From the NCBI RefSeq assembly GCF_047338595.1, contig NZ_JBLFBO010000001.1, positions 186,001-250,000 of the forward strand: a stretch of 64,000 nt of DNA, given 5' to 3'. Shown here piece by piece: positions 33,987-42,854 of the stretch. The stretch comes from Nitrospira_D sp019636945. Its GTDB lineage: Bacteria > Nitrospirota > Nitrospiria > Nitrospirales > Nitrospiraceae. The translations under genes were made by a program, and so were the position numbers. The notes beneath the pieces are model-generated. The model worked only from the letters and a program-made list of their open reading frames with translations. It was not told the DNA's origin and did no database searches. Every line of letters begins with the position of its first letter. Position 1 is the stretch's first letter.

Positions 33987-36677
33987 TCACGTCTTATTAT
34001 CTGCCATCGGAAGCAGAATCGTAAACGTCGTTCCTGTCCCTTCCTGACTTTCAACGGCGATGGATCCCTGGTGCTCTTCAATAATGCCCTTGACGACCGT
34101 CAACCCTAACCCTGTCCCCTTGCCGAATTCCTTCGTCGTGAAAAAGGGATCGAAGATCTTCTTGATCACTTCTCGTGGGATGCCATGGCCCGTATCCGCG
34201 ACGGTGAGTCTCACCATCTGAGGTTCAGGAGCCAGAGCAACACGAAGCGTCCCGCCATTCGGCATCGCATGCACGGCGTTCATCACGAGGTTGATCATGA
34301 CTTGGCTCATCTGGTCCGCATCGGCCAGGACCATGGGACACGGATCGGCCAGCATCAACTCAAGCTGGATCTGACTTCGTGTAAGGCGTTCGTGAAACAT
34401 TTCGAGACTGTCTTCAACCACTTGCTTCAGATCAAGCGCACCGCGTTCAGGAGTTTTCCGTCGTGCGAAGGAGAGCAACTGGTTCATCACCCTTGTAATC
34501 CGCTCGACTTGGGTAATGATGGTCTGGAGGCCTTTCTTGATCGGCTCGTCCGTGACGCGATCCATCAGATATTCTGCACGGCCAAGAATGACGTTCATCG
34601 GGGTCCCGATTTCGTGGGCCATGCCCGAGGCCACCGTCCCAAGTTCGGCGATGCGCTCGGTTTTTCGTAACTGTTCCTGCAGTCGCTTCCGTTCACTGAT
34701 ATCCCGCAGCATGACCAGAATCGCAGGACCTTCCTCGTCCACAAATCGGGCCGCGCTGACTTCTGCGTCCACGGATCTTCCGCTCAGCGTAACGATCTTC
34801 TCCTCGAGCATGGGCACTTGCGCACGGCCTTCCACCAACTCATGGATGCGCTCTCGAATCGCAGAGTGATAATCAGGAAGGAACAAGTCCATCACGGATC
34901 TGCTCAGGATCTCCTCGGCCTTCACGGCGCCGAACAGTTTGATCGCCTGGTCGTTGGCGAAGAGAACGCGGTCGCCTCGAATCACCACAATGGCGTAGGG
35001 CGAAACGGCGATCAAACGCCGATAGCGATCTTCGCTTTGCCGCAACAAGTGTTCCGCTCGTTTCCGTTCCGTGATGTCGGTGACGAACCCTTCCAGGTAG
35101 CTCAGGCGACCGTCCGTGGCGTAAATCCCTTCACCCCGTTCCCAGACTGACTTGACCTCCCCCGCCCTGGTGAGGATCCGATAGGTCGTTTCGTACGGGC
35201 GACGCTGCGCCACCGCTGCTTGAATCTCTTGCCACACTCGCTCTCGGTCACCCGGATGGGTATTGTCGCCATACGAGATAGACCGTTGTACGAGGTATTC
35301 CTGGACGGTGTACCCGGTTAAGTCTGAGACTCCTTCGCTGAGATATTCGAACGTCCAGTCTCGATCATTTCGGCAACGATACACAAAGCCCGGGAGATTG
35401 CTGATCAGCGTGGTGAGTTGCCGCTGGCTCTCATGGAGCGCTTCTTCGCCTCGTTTCCGTCCCGTAATATCCTCGGTGAAAAAGACGAGCCCTCCGACCG
35501 CGCCTCCGATCGTGTACCAAGGGCGTACCTCCCACTGCAGCCACTGCTCTGTCCCGTCCTGTCGGACAAAGCGATCTTCTTCACAGCGTACGACTTCTCC
35601 TGCCAGCCCCCGTTGATGCACGATCTTCCACCGTTCCGGAATCTCAGGGAAGACCTCATAGTGGGACTTGCCGATGAGACTCTGACCTTCCAGCCGATAG
35701 TCGCTCATCCAACGTTGACTCACGGCAAGGTAGCGCAGCTCACGATCCAACATGGCCAACGCAACTGGAGCATATTGCATCAATAACTGCGACCGTTCCG
35801 TGGTTTCCTTGAGCACGATTTCAGCCTGCTTGCGCTCGGTGATGTCTCTGAGGATGACGGTATAGTATTTCTGATGTTCCACGGCGATATGCGAGATGGC
35901 CGCTTCGATGGGAAACTCCTCACCGTTGGAACGAAGGCCCATCACTGTCCCCAGATGGCCCATCTTCCGGCTGGTGACACCAGACTGCCCGAACCCTTGC
36001 ACATGATGCCGATGGACGTCGCGGAACCGCGTGGGCAAGAATCGATCGAGCGGCTGTCCAATCGCTGCTTGCGTGGAGCAGCCAAACATCTGCTCGGCCG
36101 CATGGTTGAACAACACAACCCTCTGATCCTCATCCACGGTGATGATCGCATCCATCGCGGATTCGATGATGCTTTCCAGCCTCAGTTGGGCGACCAGGAG
36201 CTGCCCTTCGGCTTCTTTGCGACCGACGCCGGCACGTACGGCCTCTCGATCCGCGTAGTACCGTGCCTGTTGCGCCTCCATCATCAACCCTTCGGCATGG
36301 GCTCGCTCCACACGTTCGGACATCAGGGCTCGCTCCGCCTGCACGGATTCATGTTGCAGCCGTCTGAAGCGAATCAATCCCAGGGCTAGGATCCACAAAA
36401 CCACGGTTCCCAATGTACGATTGAGTACGCCATACAGGAGCGAACTACCCGGCGGCTTGAGAAACAACCCGAGCCAGAGGAGGCTGGTGGCAAGGCCACA
36501 AAAATAGAGCGATTCTTGCTCTTTCGACCTGAACACCGTGAGCAACAGCGGAACGACATAGAGGATCGACACCGCGATTCCCACCGGCGTCAGCAGGTCG
36601 ACAACAAAAATGCCGATCGTGAGGAGCGGGATTGTCCAATGCACGACACGCATGACAAAACAGTCGACATCCTTCAT
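33987..36677 (-). CDS. Multi-PAS sensor histidine kinase (HisKA type)
   Basis: An 896-residue membrane kinase. Hydrophobic segments fill residues ~10-105; four PAS/PAC units follow (blocks such as FNHAAEQMFGCS, DITERKQAE, VFFTEDITGRKRGEE, LFANDQAIKLFGA). The phosphorylation motif is GTVASGMAHEIGTPMNVILGRAEYL. The ATPase domain has VMNAVHAMPNGG (N), VADTGHGIP (G1) and GKGTGLGLTVVKGI (G2). This HisKA type pairs with NtrC-like regulators. An NtrC-type regulator gene lies 68 bases upstream on the same strand, so the two form a likely NtrC/NtrB-style system. Confidence 0.94.
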   Translation of the reverse strand: MKDVDCFVMRVVHWTIPLLTIGIFVVDLLTPVGIAVSILYVVPLLLTVFRSKEQESLYFCGLATSLLWLGLFLKPPGSSLLYGVLNRTLGTVVLWILALGLIRFRRLQHESVQAERALMSERVERAHAEGLMMEAQQARYYADREAVRAGVGRKEAEGQLLVAQLRLESIIESAMDAIITVDEDQRVVLFNHAAEQMFGCSTQAAIGQPLDRFLPTRFRDVHRHHVQGFGQSGVTSRKMGHLGTVMGLRSNGEEFPIEAAISHIAVEHQKYYTVILRDITERKQAEIVLKETTERSQLLMQYAPVALAMLDRELRYLAVSQRWMSDYRLEGQSLIGKSHYEVFPEIPERWKIVHQRGLAGEVVRCEEDRFVRQDGTEQWLQWEVRPWYTIGGAVGGLVFFTEDITGRKRGEEALHESQRQLTTLISNLPGFVYRCRNDRDWTFEYLSEGVSDLTGYTVQEYLVQRSISYGDNTHPGDRERVWQEIQAAVAQRRPYETTYRILTRAGEVKSVWERGEGIYATDGRLSYLEGFVTDITERKRAEHLLRQSEDRYRRLIAVSPYAIVVIRGDRVLFANDQAIKLFGAVKAEEILSRSVMDLFLPDYHSAIRERIHELVEGRAQVPMLEEKIVTLSGRSVDAEVSAARFVDEEGPAILVMLRDISERKRLQEQLRKTERIAELGTVASGMAHEIGTPMNVILGRAEYLMDRVTDEPIKKGLQTIITQVERITRVMNQLLSFARRKTPERGALDLKQVVEDSLEMFHERLTRSQIQLELMLADPCPMVLADADQMSQVMINLVMNAVHAMPNGGTLRVALAPEPQMVRLTVADTGHGIPREVIKKIFDPFFTTKEFGKGTGLGLTVVKGIIEEHQGSIAVESQEGTGTTFTILLPMADNKT

Positions 36678-36745
36678 GTGATCGATCCCGGCCTGAAGCG
36701 GGACTGTCCAGGCACAGTCTCGCTGCGATGATCCGACGGTGGTGG

Positions 36746-38125
36746 CTATTCCTCTGGGTGAGGCTTGCCTTCGATTTCGGCGAGTTTACGATACAGGGTC
36801 TTTCGATCGATTCCAAGGGCATGGGCGGCCTGATACTTGTTGCCGCCGGTCTTTTCGAGGACCTTCTTGATGTATTCTTTCTCGAGCTCGTGTAACGGCA
36901 AGGTGTGTTCGGCCGCTTCATCCAACACACGCCGGTCTCCTCGCGCTCCCTGTACTGCCGGAGGCAGATCATCCGGCGAAATCCTCTCGCCACGGCTCAG
37001 CGTCACGGCCCGCTCAATCACGTTCTCCAACTCTCGCACATTACCGGGCCAGGCATAGTCCATCAGCATGGCGAGGGCCGCCTCGCTCACACCCTTCACT
37101 TCCTTCCCACACGCATGGCCGCATTTCTTGAGAAACGCCTCCACCAGCAGCGGGATATCCTCCCGCCGTTCTCGAAGCGGCGGCAACTTCAGTTCGATGA
37201 CGTTGAGTCGATAGTAGAGGTCCTCGCGAAACCGCTTGTGCTTCACTTCCTCATTGAGATTCAAGTTTGTGGCCGCGATGATCCGGACATCCACCGAGAT
37301 CGGCTTCGTCGCGCCCACCCGCCTGATTTCCTTCTCCTGAATCGCGCGGAGAATCTTGGCCTGGAGCATGAGCGGCAACTCGCTGATCTCGTCGAGAAAC
37401 AAGGTGCCTTTCTGCGCTTCCTCAAATAAACCCCGCTTGTCGAGCTTCGCATCGGTAAAGGCCCCGCGCATATGCCCGAAGAGCTCGCTCTCCAGCAGTT
37501 GTTCCGGAATGGCCGCGCAATTGACCGGGATAAACGGGGCATCTTTCCGGTCGCTGTTGAAGTGAATCGCCTTCGCCACCAATTCCTTGCCGGTTCCACT
37601 CTCTCCGGTAATCAGGACATTGGTCGGACTATCGGCTACCCGGCGAATGAGATCGAAGACCCCTTGGATCGCCTTGCTCTTTCCCAGGATCTGATGAAAG
37701 CTATATTCTTTATGCACTTCTTTTCTGAGCCGGCTCACCTCCCGACGCAGGGACGCCTCACGAACGACCCGCTCGATCACGCGAACCAGGTCGTCTTTCT
37801 TCACGGGCTTCGTGAGATAATCGCTGGCGCCGTGTTTCATCGCTTCAACCGCCGTCTCCACCGACCCGAATGCCGTCATGAGAATGACGTTGATGTCGGG
37901 GTACCTGCGTTTGATTTCAGCCAGCAACTCGATCCCTTCCATCCCTTTCATACGGAGATCGGTCAGGACAACGGCGTAGTCTTCCTCGCTCAATAGTTTC
38001 AGGGCCTCTTCGCCACTCCCGGCCATCGTCACCTGGTGACCACGGTCCTTCAGCATGTCATAGGCGAGTTCCCGCATATCCGCGTCATCATCCACAACGA
38101 GGATCGCACCCCAATCTTCCGTCAT
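36746..38125 (-). CDS. NtrC-family sigma-54 response regulator
   Basis: A 459-residue regulator starting MTEDWGAILVVDDD. The ATG at 38125 has TTGGAG six bases before it; a TTG at 38137 is less likely. Receiver: VDDDAD, LTDLRMKG (phospho-Asp), MTAFGS and LTKPVKK. AAA+: GESGTGKE, FLDEISELP, REDLYYRLN. The sigma-54 contact loop reads GAFTDA rather than GAFTGA, a variant known in active family members. Fis HTH: KTGGNKYQAAHALGIDRKTLYRKL. It lies directly upstream of the multi-PAS kinase. Dyads of TGTCGCA type upstream may be its own binding sites. Confidence 0.94.
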   Translation of the reverse strand: MTEDWGAILVVDDDADMRELAYDMLKDRGHQVTMAGSGEEALKLLSEEDYAVVLTDLRMKGMEGIELLAEIKRRYPDINVILMTAFGSVETAVEAMKHGASDYLTKPVKKDDLVRVIERVVREASLRREVSRLRKEVHKEYSFHQILGKSKAIQGVFDLIRRVADSPTNVLITGESGTGKELVAKAIHFNSDRKDAPFIPVNCAAIPEQLLESELFGHMRGAFTDAKLDKRGLFEEAQKGTLFLDEISELPLMLQAKILRAIQEKEIRRVGATKPISVDVRIIAATNLNLNEEVKHKRFREDLYYRLNVIELKLPPLRERREDIPLLVEAFLKKCGHACGKEVKGVSEAALAMLMDYAWPGNVRELENVIERAVTLSRGERISPDDLPPAVQGARGDRRVLDEAAEHTLPLHELEKEYIKKVLEKTGGNKYQAAHALGIDRKTLYRKLAEIEGKPHPEE

Positions 38126-38167
38126 GCCATGCTCCAAGGGATAAGAATGAGCGAACAGGATCTCGGC

Positions 38168-38184
38168 TGTCCCATATTGCGACA
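38168..38184. promoter_or_regulatory. Operator-like dyad TGTCCCA-N3-TGCGACA
   Basis: A 17-bp near-palindrome (one mismatch from TGTCGCA-N3-TGCGACA), 43 bases upstream of the NtrC-type regulator start. More half-sites lie at 38210-38236. This arrangement suggests autoregulation by a dimeric regulator. Confidence 0.5.
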
Positions 38185-38209
38185 GCGATCTACCATCTTT
38201 GTAGCATTA

Positions 38210-38236
38210 TGCGACATTTTTCATGAGATTGTCGCC
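38210..38236. promoter_or_regulatory. Second dyad: TGCGACA ... TGTCGCC
   Basis: The same heptamer as at 38178-38184, followed after 13 bases by its inverse with one mismatch. Together with the first dyad it forms a cluster of four half-sites upstream of the NtrC-type gene. Confidence 0.45.
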
Positions 38237-38273
38237 TTGAGTGGACAAAGGGTGCAAGGGCAGGACCACAGGA

Positions 38274-39092
38274 CTACTGACCCTGGGGAACCTCTGTTCC
38301 TGATTGAATCGCCGAGCCGTTCTGAACCAGCCCAAAAGAAACATCAGTTGCAGCGACGGCTTTGACCGGTGGCTCGTTCCCTCCATATCTGATTGGAAAG
38401 ACATACCACCGCGTCTCCGCTGCAAACAGAAGCTTGTACGTGGTCGGATCGTCACGAAGGTAGACGTTCAGGAGAGACGAGGTATCTTGCTGATCCAACC
38501 GTGCCCAGTTTGTACCAAGCTGTGCGGGCACAACATACAGCGCAGCCGTGATCACCGCGAGCGAGAGATAGGCCCTCGACAGATCGATACCTCTGTCAAT
38601 ATTGCTGAATCTCACCACGAAGAGTTCGAGTGTCGATGCACATAAGAGGAGAAGAAGAGGGATGGCAACCAGTAAGAAGCCGATCGCAGCAGACACGAAA
38701 TCGAGCGCACTGAGTAGCGTGGGGATGCTGAGAAGTCCGACCAGGAACCACGGACCATACCGGACCGCCGCGACCGCAATCTTGAACCCTGTAGCCGTGG
38801 TCACATGACCGAGCCCCTCGATCAGCGTGCGATTCGTGACGGCCACATACCCGAAGAAGAGAATGAGCAGCAGCGGGATCCAGCTCTGACTGAAGTAGAT
38901 CGCGATCGGAACCTCTTCCAGGACCCACGAGGCTCCGAATGCTGAAAAGTATGATCTGGTATACACCGATCCGGACAGATACGCCGCACCGGTCATCGTG
39001 AACAGGGCGATGAAGACCTTCGGTCCTTGCTCGATCAAACGACGAGCGTTGGCACGAGCCTCTTCAATTTTCTTGTTGTCGTTGGACCGCAT
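38274..39092 (-). CDS. Hypothetical polytopic membrane protein
   Basis: A 272-residue protein of unknown family. A charged N-terminus (DNKKIEEARANARRL) precedes about five hydrophobic helices (for example VFIALFTMTGAAYLSG, WIPLLLILFFGYVAV, FLLVAIPLLLLLCAS, LSLAVITAALYVVPAQLG). A C-terminal soluble tail of about 65 residues lies outside the membrane. No motif suggests transport or catalysis. It is upstream of, and on the same strand as, the NtrC-type regulator, from which it is separated by the dyad cluster. Confidence 0.68.
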   Translation of the reverse strand: MRSNDNKKIEEARANARRLIEQGPKVFIALFTMTGAAYLSGSVYTRSYFSAFGASWVLEEVPIAIYFSQSWIPLLLILFFGYVAVTNRTLIEGLGHVTTATGFKIAVAAVRYGPWFLVGLLSIPTLLSALDFVSAAIGFLLVAIPLLLLLCASTLELFVVRFSNIDRGIDLSRAYLSLAVITAALYVVPAQLGTNWARLDQQDTSSLLNVYLRDDPTTYKLLFAAETRWYVFPIRYGGNEPPVKAVAATDVSFGLVQNGSAIQSGTEVPQGQ

Positions 39093-39197
39093 GGTTTACG
39101 ACGCGGGACAGTAGAACGGCCACGAACCTTTTCGGTGATGTATTCTAGGATCGACTTGGACGCCGGCGCAATGCGCATTGTGTGAAGGTCATGAGTC

Positions 39198-39472
39198 CTA
39201 GCAGTTTGCTGAAAAACTTGGTTTCTGCTTCGCGCACCGTTGCACGATGACGGAAAGAGCTGTGGCACTCTACAGCTCAGAATGCTCAAAAAGGCTGTCC
39301 AGCAAGGCCGCAGTGAGCGAAGGGGCAAGGAGGTACATACCAAGCTTCGCTTGACCCGCTCGCTTTGATCACATGCGAGCGGATAGGTACTTTGCCTTTA
39401 GTGGTCTTTACAGCGTCGAGCCTCTGAGTGATGCGAGAAGGCCGCTGGAAGACTTTTTCAGCATTCTGCTAG
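39198..39472. repeat. MITE-like repeat element, copy 1 (275 bp)
   Basis: Begins CTAGCAGTTTGCTGAAAAA and ends TTTTTCAGCATTCTGCTAG, an imperfect terminal inverted repeat of about 19 bp. It shares several blocks with the copy at 41411-41614 (GTTGCACGATGA, GTGGCACTCTAC, GTCCAGCAAGGCCGCAG, GTCGAGCCTCTGAGT, CCGCTGGA). It contains no credible ORF. An internal segment absent from copy 2 makes it longer. Its right end provides the TAG stop of the adjoining PagL-like gene. Confidence 0.75.
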
Positions 39473-40098
39473 CGCCACAAAATCCAGGACACTCCAGCAT
39501 ACGGCAGCACGGCATCCAGCCCTAAGTTCCGTGCCCCTATTCCGGCATTCGAGATGTGGTGGTATCGCACCCCCAAGGTCAACGCCATGCTGGTCGTTGC
39601 GTAGTATTGAATGCCTGGTCCCGTCTCAAGAGCAAAGTTCGCTTGGCTACTGTCCTCGGCAATGCGGGGAGCGAGATCCGTCCACAGTAACCCAACCCCG
39701 ACATCCCAGAAGGGCACCCAGCGCCCGAATGACAGAAGATAGTATTTCAGGACCGCTGAAACTCCTGCTGCGTTACCGGATAATCCGTTCCTGAATCGAC
39801 CATAGAATGGTTCCAACTGAACCGCCAGGTTCCCCGAGAGCAGGCCGGCATTCATTTCATCGGTCACAACCACCCCGATCCTGGGCATCACAAAGATGGC
39901 ATGACGACTTGACGAGTGTGCCTCGCTTGGAAAGAGGAACTCCTCCCAGTACCCTACCGCTCCGCCTGCCTCTATTGCCCCGCGCTTCAGGATAGTCCGG
40001 GCGTCCGGTATTGTGGTGTCCGACTGTGCCCAGCAGAGAGGGATCACTCCCATCCAGCCCGCGAGCAACACGCCTATCCATGCACCAGAGAACGACAT
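39469..40098 (-). CDS. PagL-like lipid A deacylase / acyloxyacyl hydrolase family
   Basis: A 209-residue outer-membrane protein starting MSFSGAWIGVLLAGW; an upstream in-frame ATG at 40185 is unlikely because the signal peptide (to CWAQS) begins here. PagL removes the 3-position acyl chain of lipid A. The active-site block RYHHISNAGIGARNLGLDA has the His-x-Ser dyad; the position expected for the catalytic Glu, 12 residues after Ser, is Asp. The C-terminus VLPYAGVSWILWR is a terminal beta-strand. The stop codon lies inside the repeat element at 39198-39472. The activity is plausible but not certain given the Asp. Confidence 0.75.
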   Translation of the reverse strand: MSFSGAWIGVLLAGWMGVIPLCWAQSDTTIPDARTILKRGAIEAGGAVGYWEEFLFPSEAHSSSRHAIFVMPRIGVVVTDEMNAGLLSGNLAVQLEPFYGRFRNGLSGNAAGVSAVLKYYLLSFGRWVPFWDVGVGLLWTDLAPRIAEDSSQANFALETGPGIQYYATTSMALTLGVRYHHISNAGIGARNLGLDAVLPYAGVSWILWR

Positions 40099-40330
40099 CG
40101 TACAACGGATCACCTGCAACAACGCTGTCGATTCGAGGGGCTGTTGCCGCATCAAGATCCTTTGAGCCTCTTCCACGATCGCCATGATACTTGTGCCGGT
40201 GCCGGTCTCATTTCACAAAAACTGTGTCACTGTACGATCGCGAGGTTGGAAGAAGTCAACTGCGTTGAACGGGAGGTTGCGCTCTCACGGAAGGAGGAAA
40301 GACCACGGTCGACTCTGGGATGATGTGAAG

Positions 40331-40945
40331 TCACTTCTGATCATCGGGTTCGGTCTGGTTCATGAGTCGGATCGTTTTGCCGGCAAACCAGGCCCTCCAG
40401 TCCAGTTTTGTAAAGAGAACCACCAGCGCGAGCATGAGGACTTGCGTCACGACAAAATACCCCCCGAGATACGCGAAGACCGATCCTTCATCGACTACGA
40501 CCTTCTGCGCCACCTCCATCGCCATGACCACCCAAATACTATAGGTCAGAAACCGGCCGAGGAACGAGGCCGCCGCCACCGGAGCCAGGGGCAACGACGT
40601 GAGCCCATAGGCGATAAACAGCGAGTTCGACGGCAAGGGGCTGCAAGTATAGGCGAGGACGGCCCCGAACGTCATCGCGCGGTGCTGTTCCAGACGGGCT
40701 TTCACCAGATCAACATTCTCTTTGGTGCGCGCGCTCAGCCAGCGTTGCCTGACGAGAAGAAACGCCATTTTCGCAAGCACCAGCCTTCCGGCGGTCGCCG
40801 CGGTTGCAGCCACGAGCGCCGTGAGCCAAGGATTCGCGCCGGGTCTGGACAAGGTCATGGCAGACACCACCATCCACGTCGGTGGTGCAAATGCAGGCAG
40901 ACAATTGAGCACAAAGATGATCGCAAAGAGAGACAGACTGGTCAT
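40331..40945 (-). CDS. Small-multipass membrane protein, VTT/DedA-like
   Basis: A 204-residue protein starting MTSLSLFAIIFVLNCLPAFAPPTW; the ORF begins further upstream (41014) but the first segment is hydrophilic. Four or five helices and the pattern LNCLPAFAPPTWMV ... ATAGRLVLAKMAFLLVRQRW ... SPLPSNSLFIAYGL ... ASFLGRF resemble the SNARE-associated/VTT family of flippase-like proteins, though the canonical motif is diverged. No partner genes are adjacent. Confidence 0.6.
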   Translation of the reverse strand: MTSLSLFAIIFVLNCLPAFAPPTWMVVSAMTLSRPGANPWLTALVAATAATAGRLVLAKMAFLLVRQRWLSARTKENVDLVKARLEQHRAMTFGAVLAYTCSPLPSNSLFIAYGLTSLPLAPVAAASFLGRFLTYSIWVVMAMEVAQKVVVDEGSVFAYLGGYFVVTQVLMLALVVLFTKLDWRAWFAGKTIRLMNQTEPDDQK

Positions 40946-41410
40946 CGTTGCATACGTGCACAACCGACTGAGGGTACTGGCTCCATTGCGGCAATGACGC
41001 GTATGCGCCACCAATCAGGCGAACCCGTACGCTTCATTGACTTCACCGCTTGATATGGATGGCCGCGTCCCCAACCGATGAATTGTATCGCGTGCGATAA
41101 TTTATAGACAGCCGGTAGGAGAATGACGAGGTGGTGGCCTCCACCGGTGTTTCCTCGTTGTATCGGCTCACAATATGTTCCTTATGGGAGAAGGAGAGAC
41201 ACTGCACAAGTCATAGAGGACACGTGAGGCGGCAGCGAAAACCGACCGGCCCGAGAGGGAGAAACAGCGGAAGTGCCAATCTCACTGGCACGAGCGATGC
41301 CTCTGACAGATCCTAGCCCTTCGGCCATCATCGGGGGCAGAACACAGTTTCATGCAGTGCAGGAAGCCCCTGGGAGCATTTCCCTGGTCGATCCGATGAT
41401 TGACTATTCG
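40946..41410. other. Intergenic region with an orphan sigma-54-like site, no gene
   Basis: About 465 bases. Short ORFs lack support. Contains TGGCACGAGCGATGC at 41286-41300 on the plus strand, which faces the repeat element rather than a coding gene. Confidence 0.5.
41286..41300 (+). promoter_or_regulatory. Orphan sigma-54-like promoter
   Basis: Perfect TGGCAC box, exact GG-N10-GC spacing, one mismatch in the -12 box (ATGC). No ORF lies between it and the repeat at 41411, so it may drive a small RNA or be chance. Confidence 0.35.
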
Positions 41411-41614
41411 CTAGCAGTTTGCTGAAAAAACGCGGTTCTGCTTCGCACATCGTTGCACGATGATAGAAGGAACTGTGGCACTCTACACCTCAAAATGCTC
41501 CAAAAGGCCGTCCAGCAAGGCCGCAGCGAGCGAAGGGGCGAAGCGTACGCTTCGGTACGTCGAGCCTCTGAGTAATGCGAGAACGCCGCTGGAGGACTTT
41601 TTCAGCATTCTAGT
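41411..41614. repeat. MITE-like repeat element, copy 2 (204 bp)
   Basis: Starts CTAGCAGTTTGCTGAAAAAA, as copy 1, and ends GACTTTTTCAGCATTCTAG, with the terminal CTGCTAG shortened to CTAG. It lacks the internal segment of copy 1. The CTA near its right end forms the TAG stop of the small Cys-rich gene on the minus strand. Confidence 0.75.
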
Positions 41615-41780
41615 CTGTCTCCTCACCGCCTTCAATACATGCTTCGCATTGGTCTAATTGGGAGGTGCCGTGCTCGCTACAGAAATACCGACGACAACGG
41701 CTGCATGTCATGAAGGTCATCCTGACTCGATCGTCGGCTTCGCATTGAGCACACTGGCCGGCACTGCGGGCTTTGGGCAT
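41610..41780 (-). CDS. Small zinc-ribbon-like protein, 56 residues
   Basis: The minus strand from the ATG at 41780 encodes MPKARSAGQCAQCEADDRVRMTFMTCSRCRR, then YFCSEHG and DQCEACIEGGEETD, ending at a TAG. It has CxxC pairs at residues 10/13, 26/29 and 45/48 plus Cys34 and His37 in FCSEHG, enough ligands for two zinc ions. GGAGAG lies about eight bases before the ATG. It is too short for standard gene callers. A DNA, RNA or protein-binding zinc protein is likely; the family is not recognised. Confidence 0.65.
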   Translation of the reverse strand: MPKARSAGQCAQCEADDRVRMTFMTCSRCRRYFCSEHGTSQLDQCEACIEGGEETD

Positions 41781-42260
41781 CGTTATCTCTCCATGACAGT
41801 TAGTATGAGTTTTCGGGACATGATTTCCATTCGCTCAACACTGATAACACATCGGTGCTCGGCCCTCCAATTTAAAACGGTCATGTCCGGCTCGTAGTCA
41901 TTCCGATCGCAATGCTCCCGTTGCGAACCGTCACAAAAGGTGCTTCAGGTCTACTAAGATTACGCTGGGCTGAGGCTATGCAGACGGGCTGAGGATGAAG
42001 TTCTGTTGAAAGTTCTGCACTGGCCCAGAGTCGTGAGCCGGCTGGGACTCGAACCCAGGGCCCTCGAATTGACCTACTCCAAAAATCTCCATTGATATGA
42101 CTCTCGCTGACCCGTAGTGATGATGATCCGGCGAAAAGCGTCGTTGAGGATTGGAAAAGAACTTCCAACGATGCCACCTATTTCTTCCTCATGCTAGAAT
42201 ACACACGATCTCATCGGAGAACGAAATATTGCATCCGATGCCAGGACTGGGCGCAAAAGC
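41781..42260. other. Intergenic region with one tRNA 3' fragment
   Basis: About 480 bases. Apart from the 34-bp tRNA fragment at 42033-42066 and the start of the duplicated segment from about 42170, nothing was recognised. Confidence 0.5.
42033..42066 (-). pseudogene. tRNA 3'-end fragment (third att-like copy)
   Basis: GTGAGCCGGCTGGGACTCG... (34 bp) is identical to the corresponding part of the 58-bp repeats at 42855 and 61536. On the minus strand it contains the T-arm (GGTTCGAGTCC) and acceptor stem of a tRNA, but CCA is replaced by CGA. The anticodon arm is missing. It marks an older insertion or deletion at the same tRNA site. Confidence 0.75.
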
Positions 42261-42596
42261 GTGATCGAAGCAGAAAGATTCCCGACGATGCTCACAAGTC
42301 GAGATAAAGTCCTTAAGTTGATCGAACAACATCAGGTTACTCTGAGAGGCTTGGGAGTTCGCCGGCTGGGCCTCTTTGGGTCCTATGCCCGAGGAGAGGC
42401 TATGCCAGGGAGTGATCTCGACTTTGTGGTTGAGCTGTCGGAGAAGTCCTTCGACGCCTACATGAATACGAAAATCCTCCTGGAAGACCTGTTCCAGTCA
42501 CGCGTCGACCTCGTCACGATGAGTTCCATCAAGCCACGACTCCTGCCGATTATCCAACGAGAAGCCCTCTATGCCCCGGACTTCGCGACATCCTGA
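42261..42596 (+). CDS. MntA-like nucleotidyltransferase, copy outside the island
   Basis: A 111-residue protein (GTG at 42261; alternative ATG at 42288) with the full GSX10DXD motif GSYARGEAMPGSDLD. It is nearly identical to the MntA at 43359-43685 over its length. The last residues differ because the reading frame runs into the remains of a deleted hepT. As its partner is broken, it may act on the intact HepT or be a relic. Confidence 0.75.
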   Translation: MIEAERFPTMLTSRDKVLKLIEQHQVTLRGLGVRRLGLFGSYARGEAMPGSDLDFVVELSEKSFDAYMNTKILLEDLFQSRVDLVTMSSIKPRLLPIIQREALYAPDFATS

Positions 42597-42694
42597 TTCC
42601 TGAGTACTTCGGCCTCGATTCGGAAATCGTCGGGGACATCGTGAAGAACAAAGTGCCGCCACTCAACCAAGCGGTTCGAGCGATGTTGAATTAA
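42581..42694 (+). pseudogene. hepT remnant (5' two-thirds deleted)
   Basis: In frame from 42581 the translation reads LRDILIPEYFGLDSEIVGD and on to AVRAMLN, matching the C-terminal 37 residues of the intact HepT at 43669-44016. The N-terminal part is missing and the catalytic His is Pro (IPEYF for IHEYF), so the toxin is dead. Confidence 0.85.
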
Positions 42695-42854
42695 TAGACT
42701 GCATCTGGACGTGCTTCATCTCCAGTTACCTCACAAGATCCTCTGCTTACAATGGGGTAAAGCTAGAAGAAGCCCCTGTATCCGCCTAGACACGTTCGAG
42801 GTTGGCACAAAATTGAAGCAAGGAATGCAGATGGCGTAGGCCCGATACACTAAC

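Noticed and set aside
33754..33990. Minus-strand ORF of 78 residues
   Set aside because: Covers a low-complexity spacer repeat and the promoter; not protein-like.
39035..39343. Minus-strand ORF of 102 residues
   Set aside because: Lies inside the MITE-like repeat and the start of another gene; composition follows the repeat.
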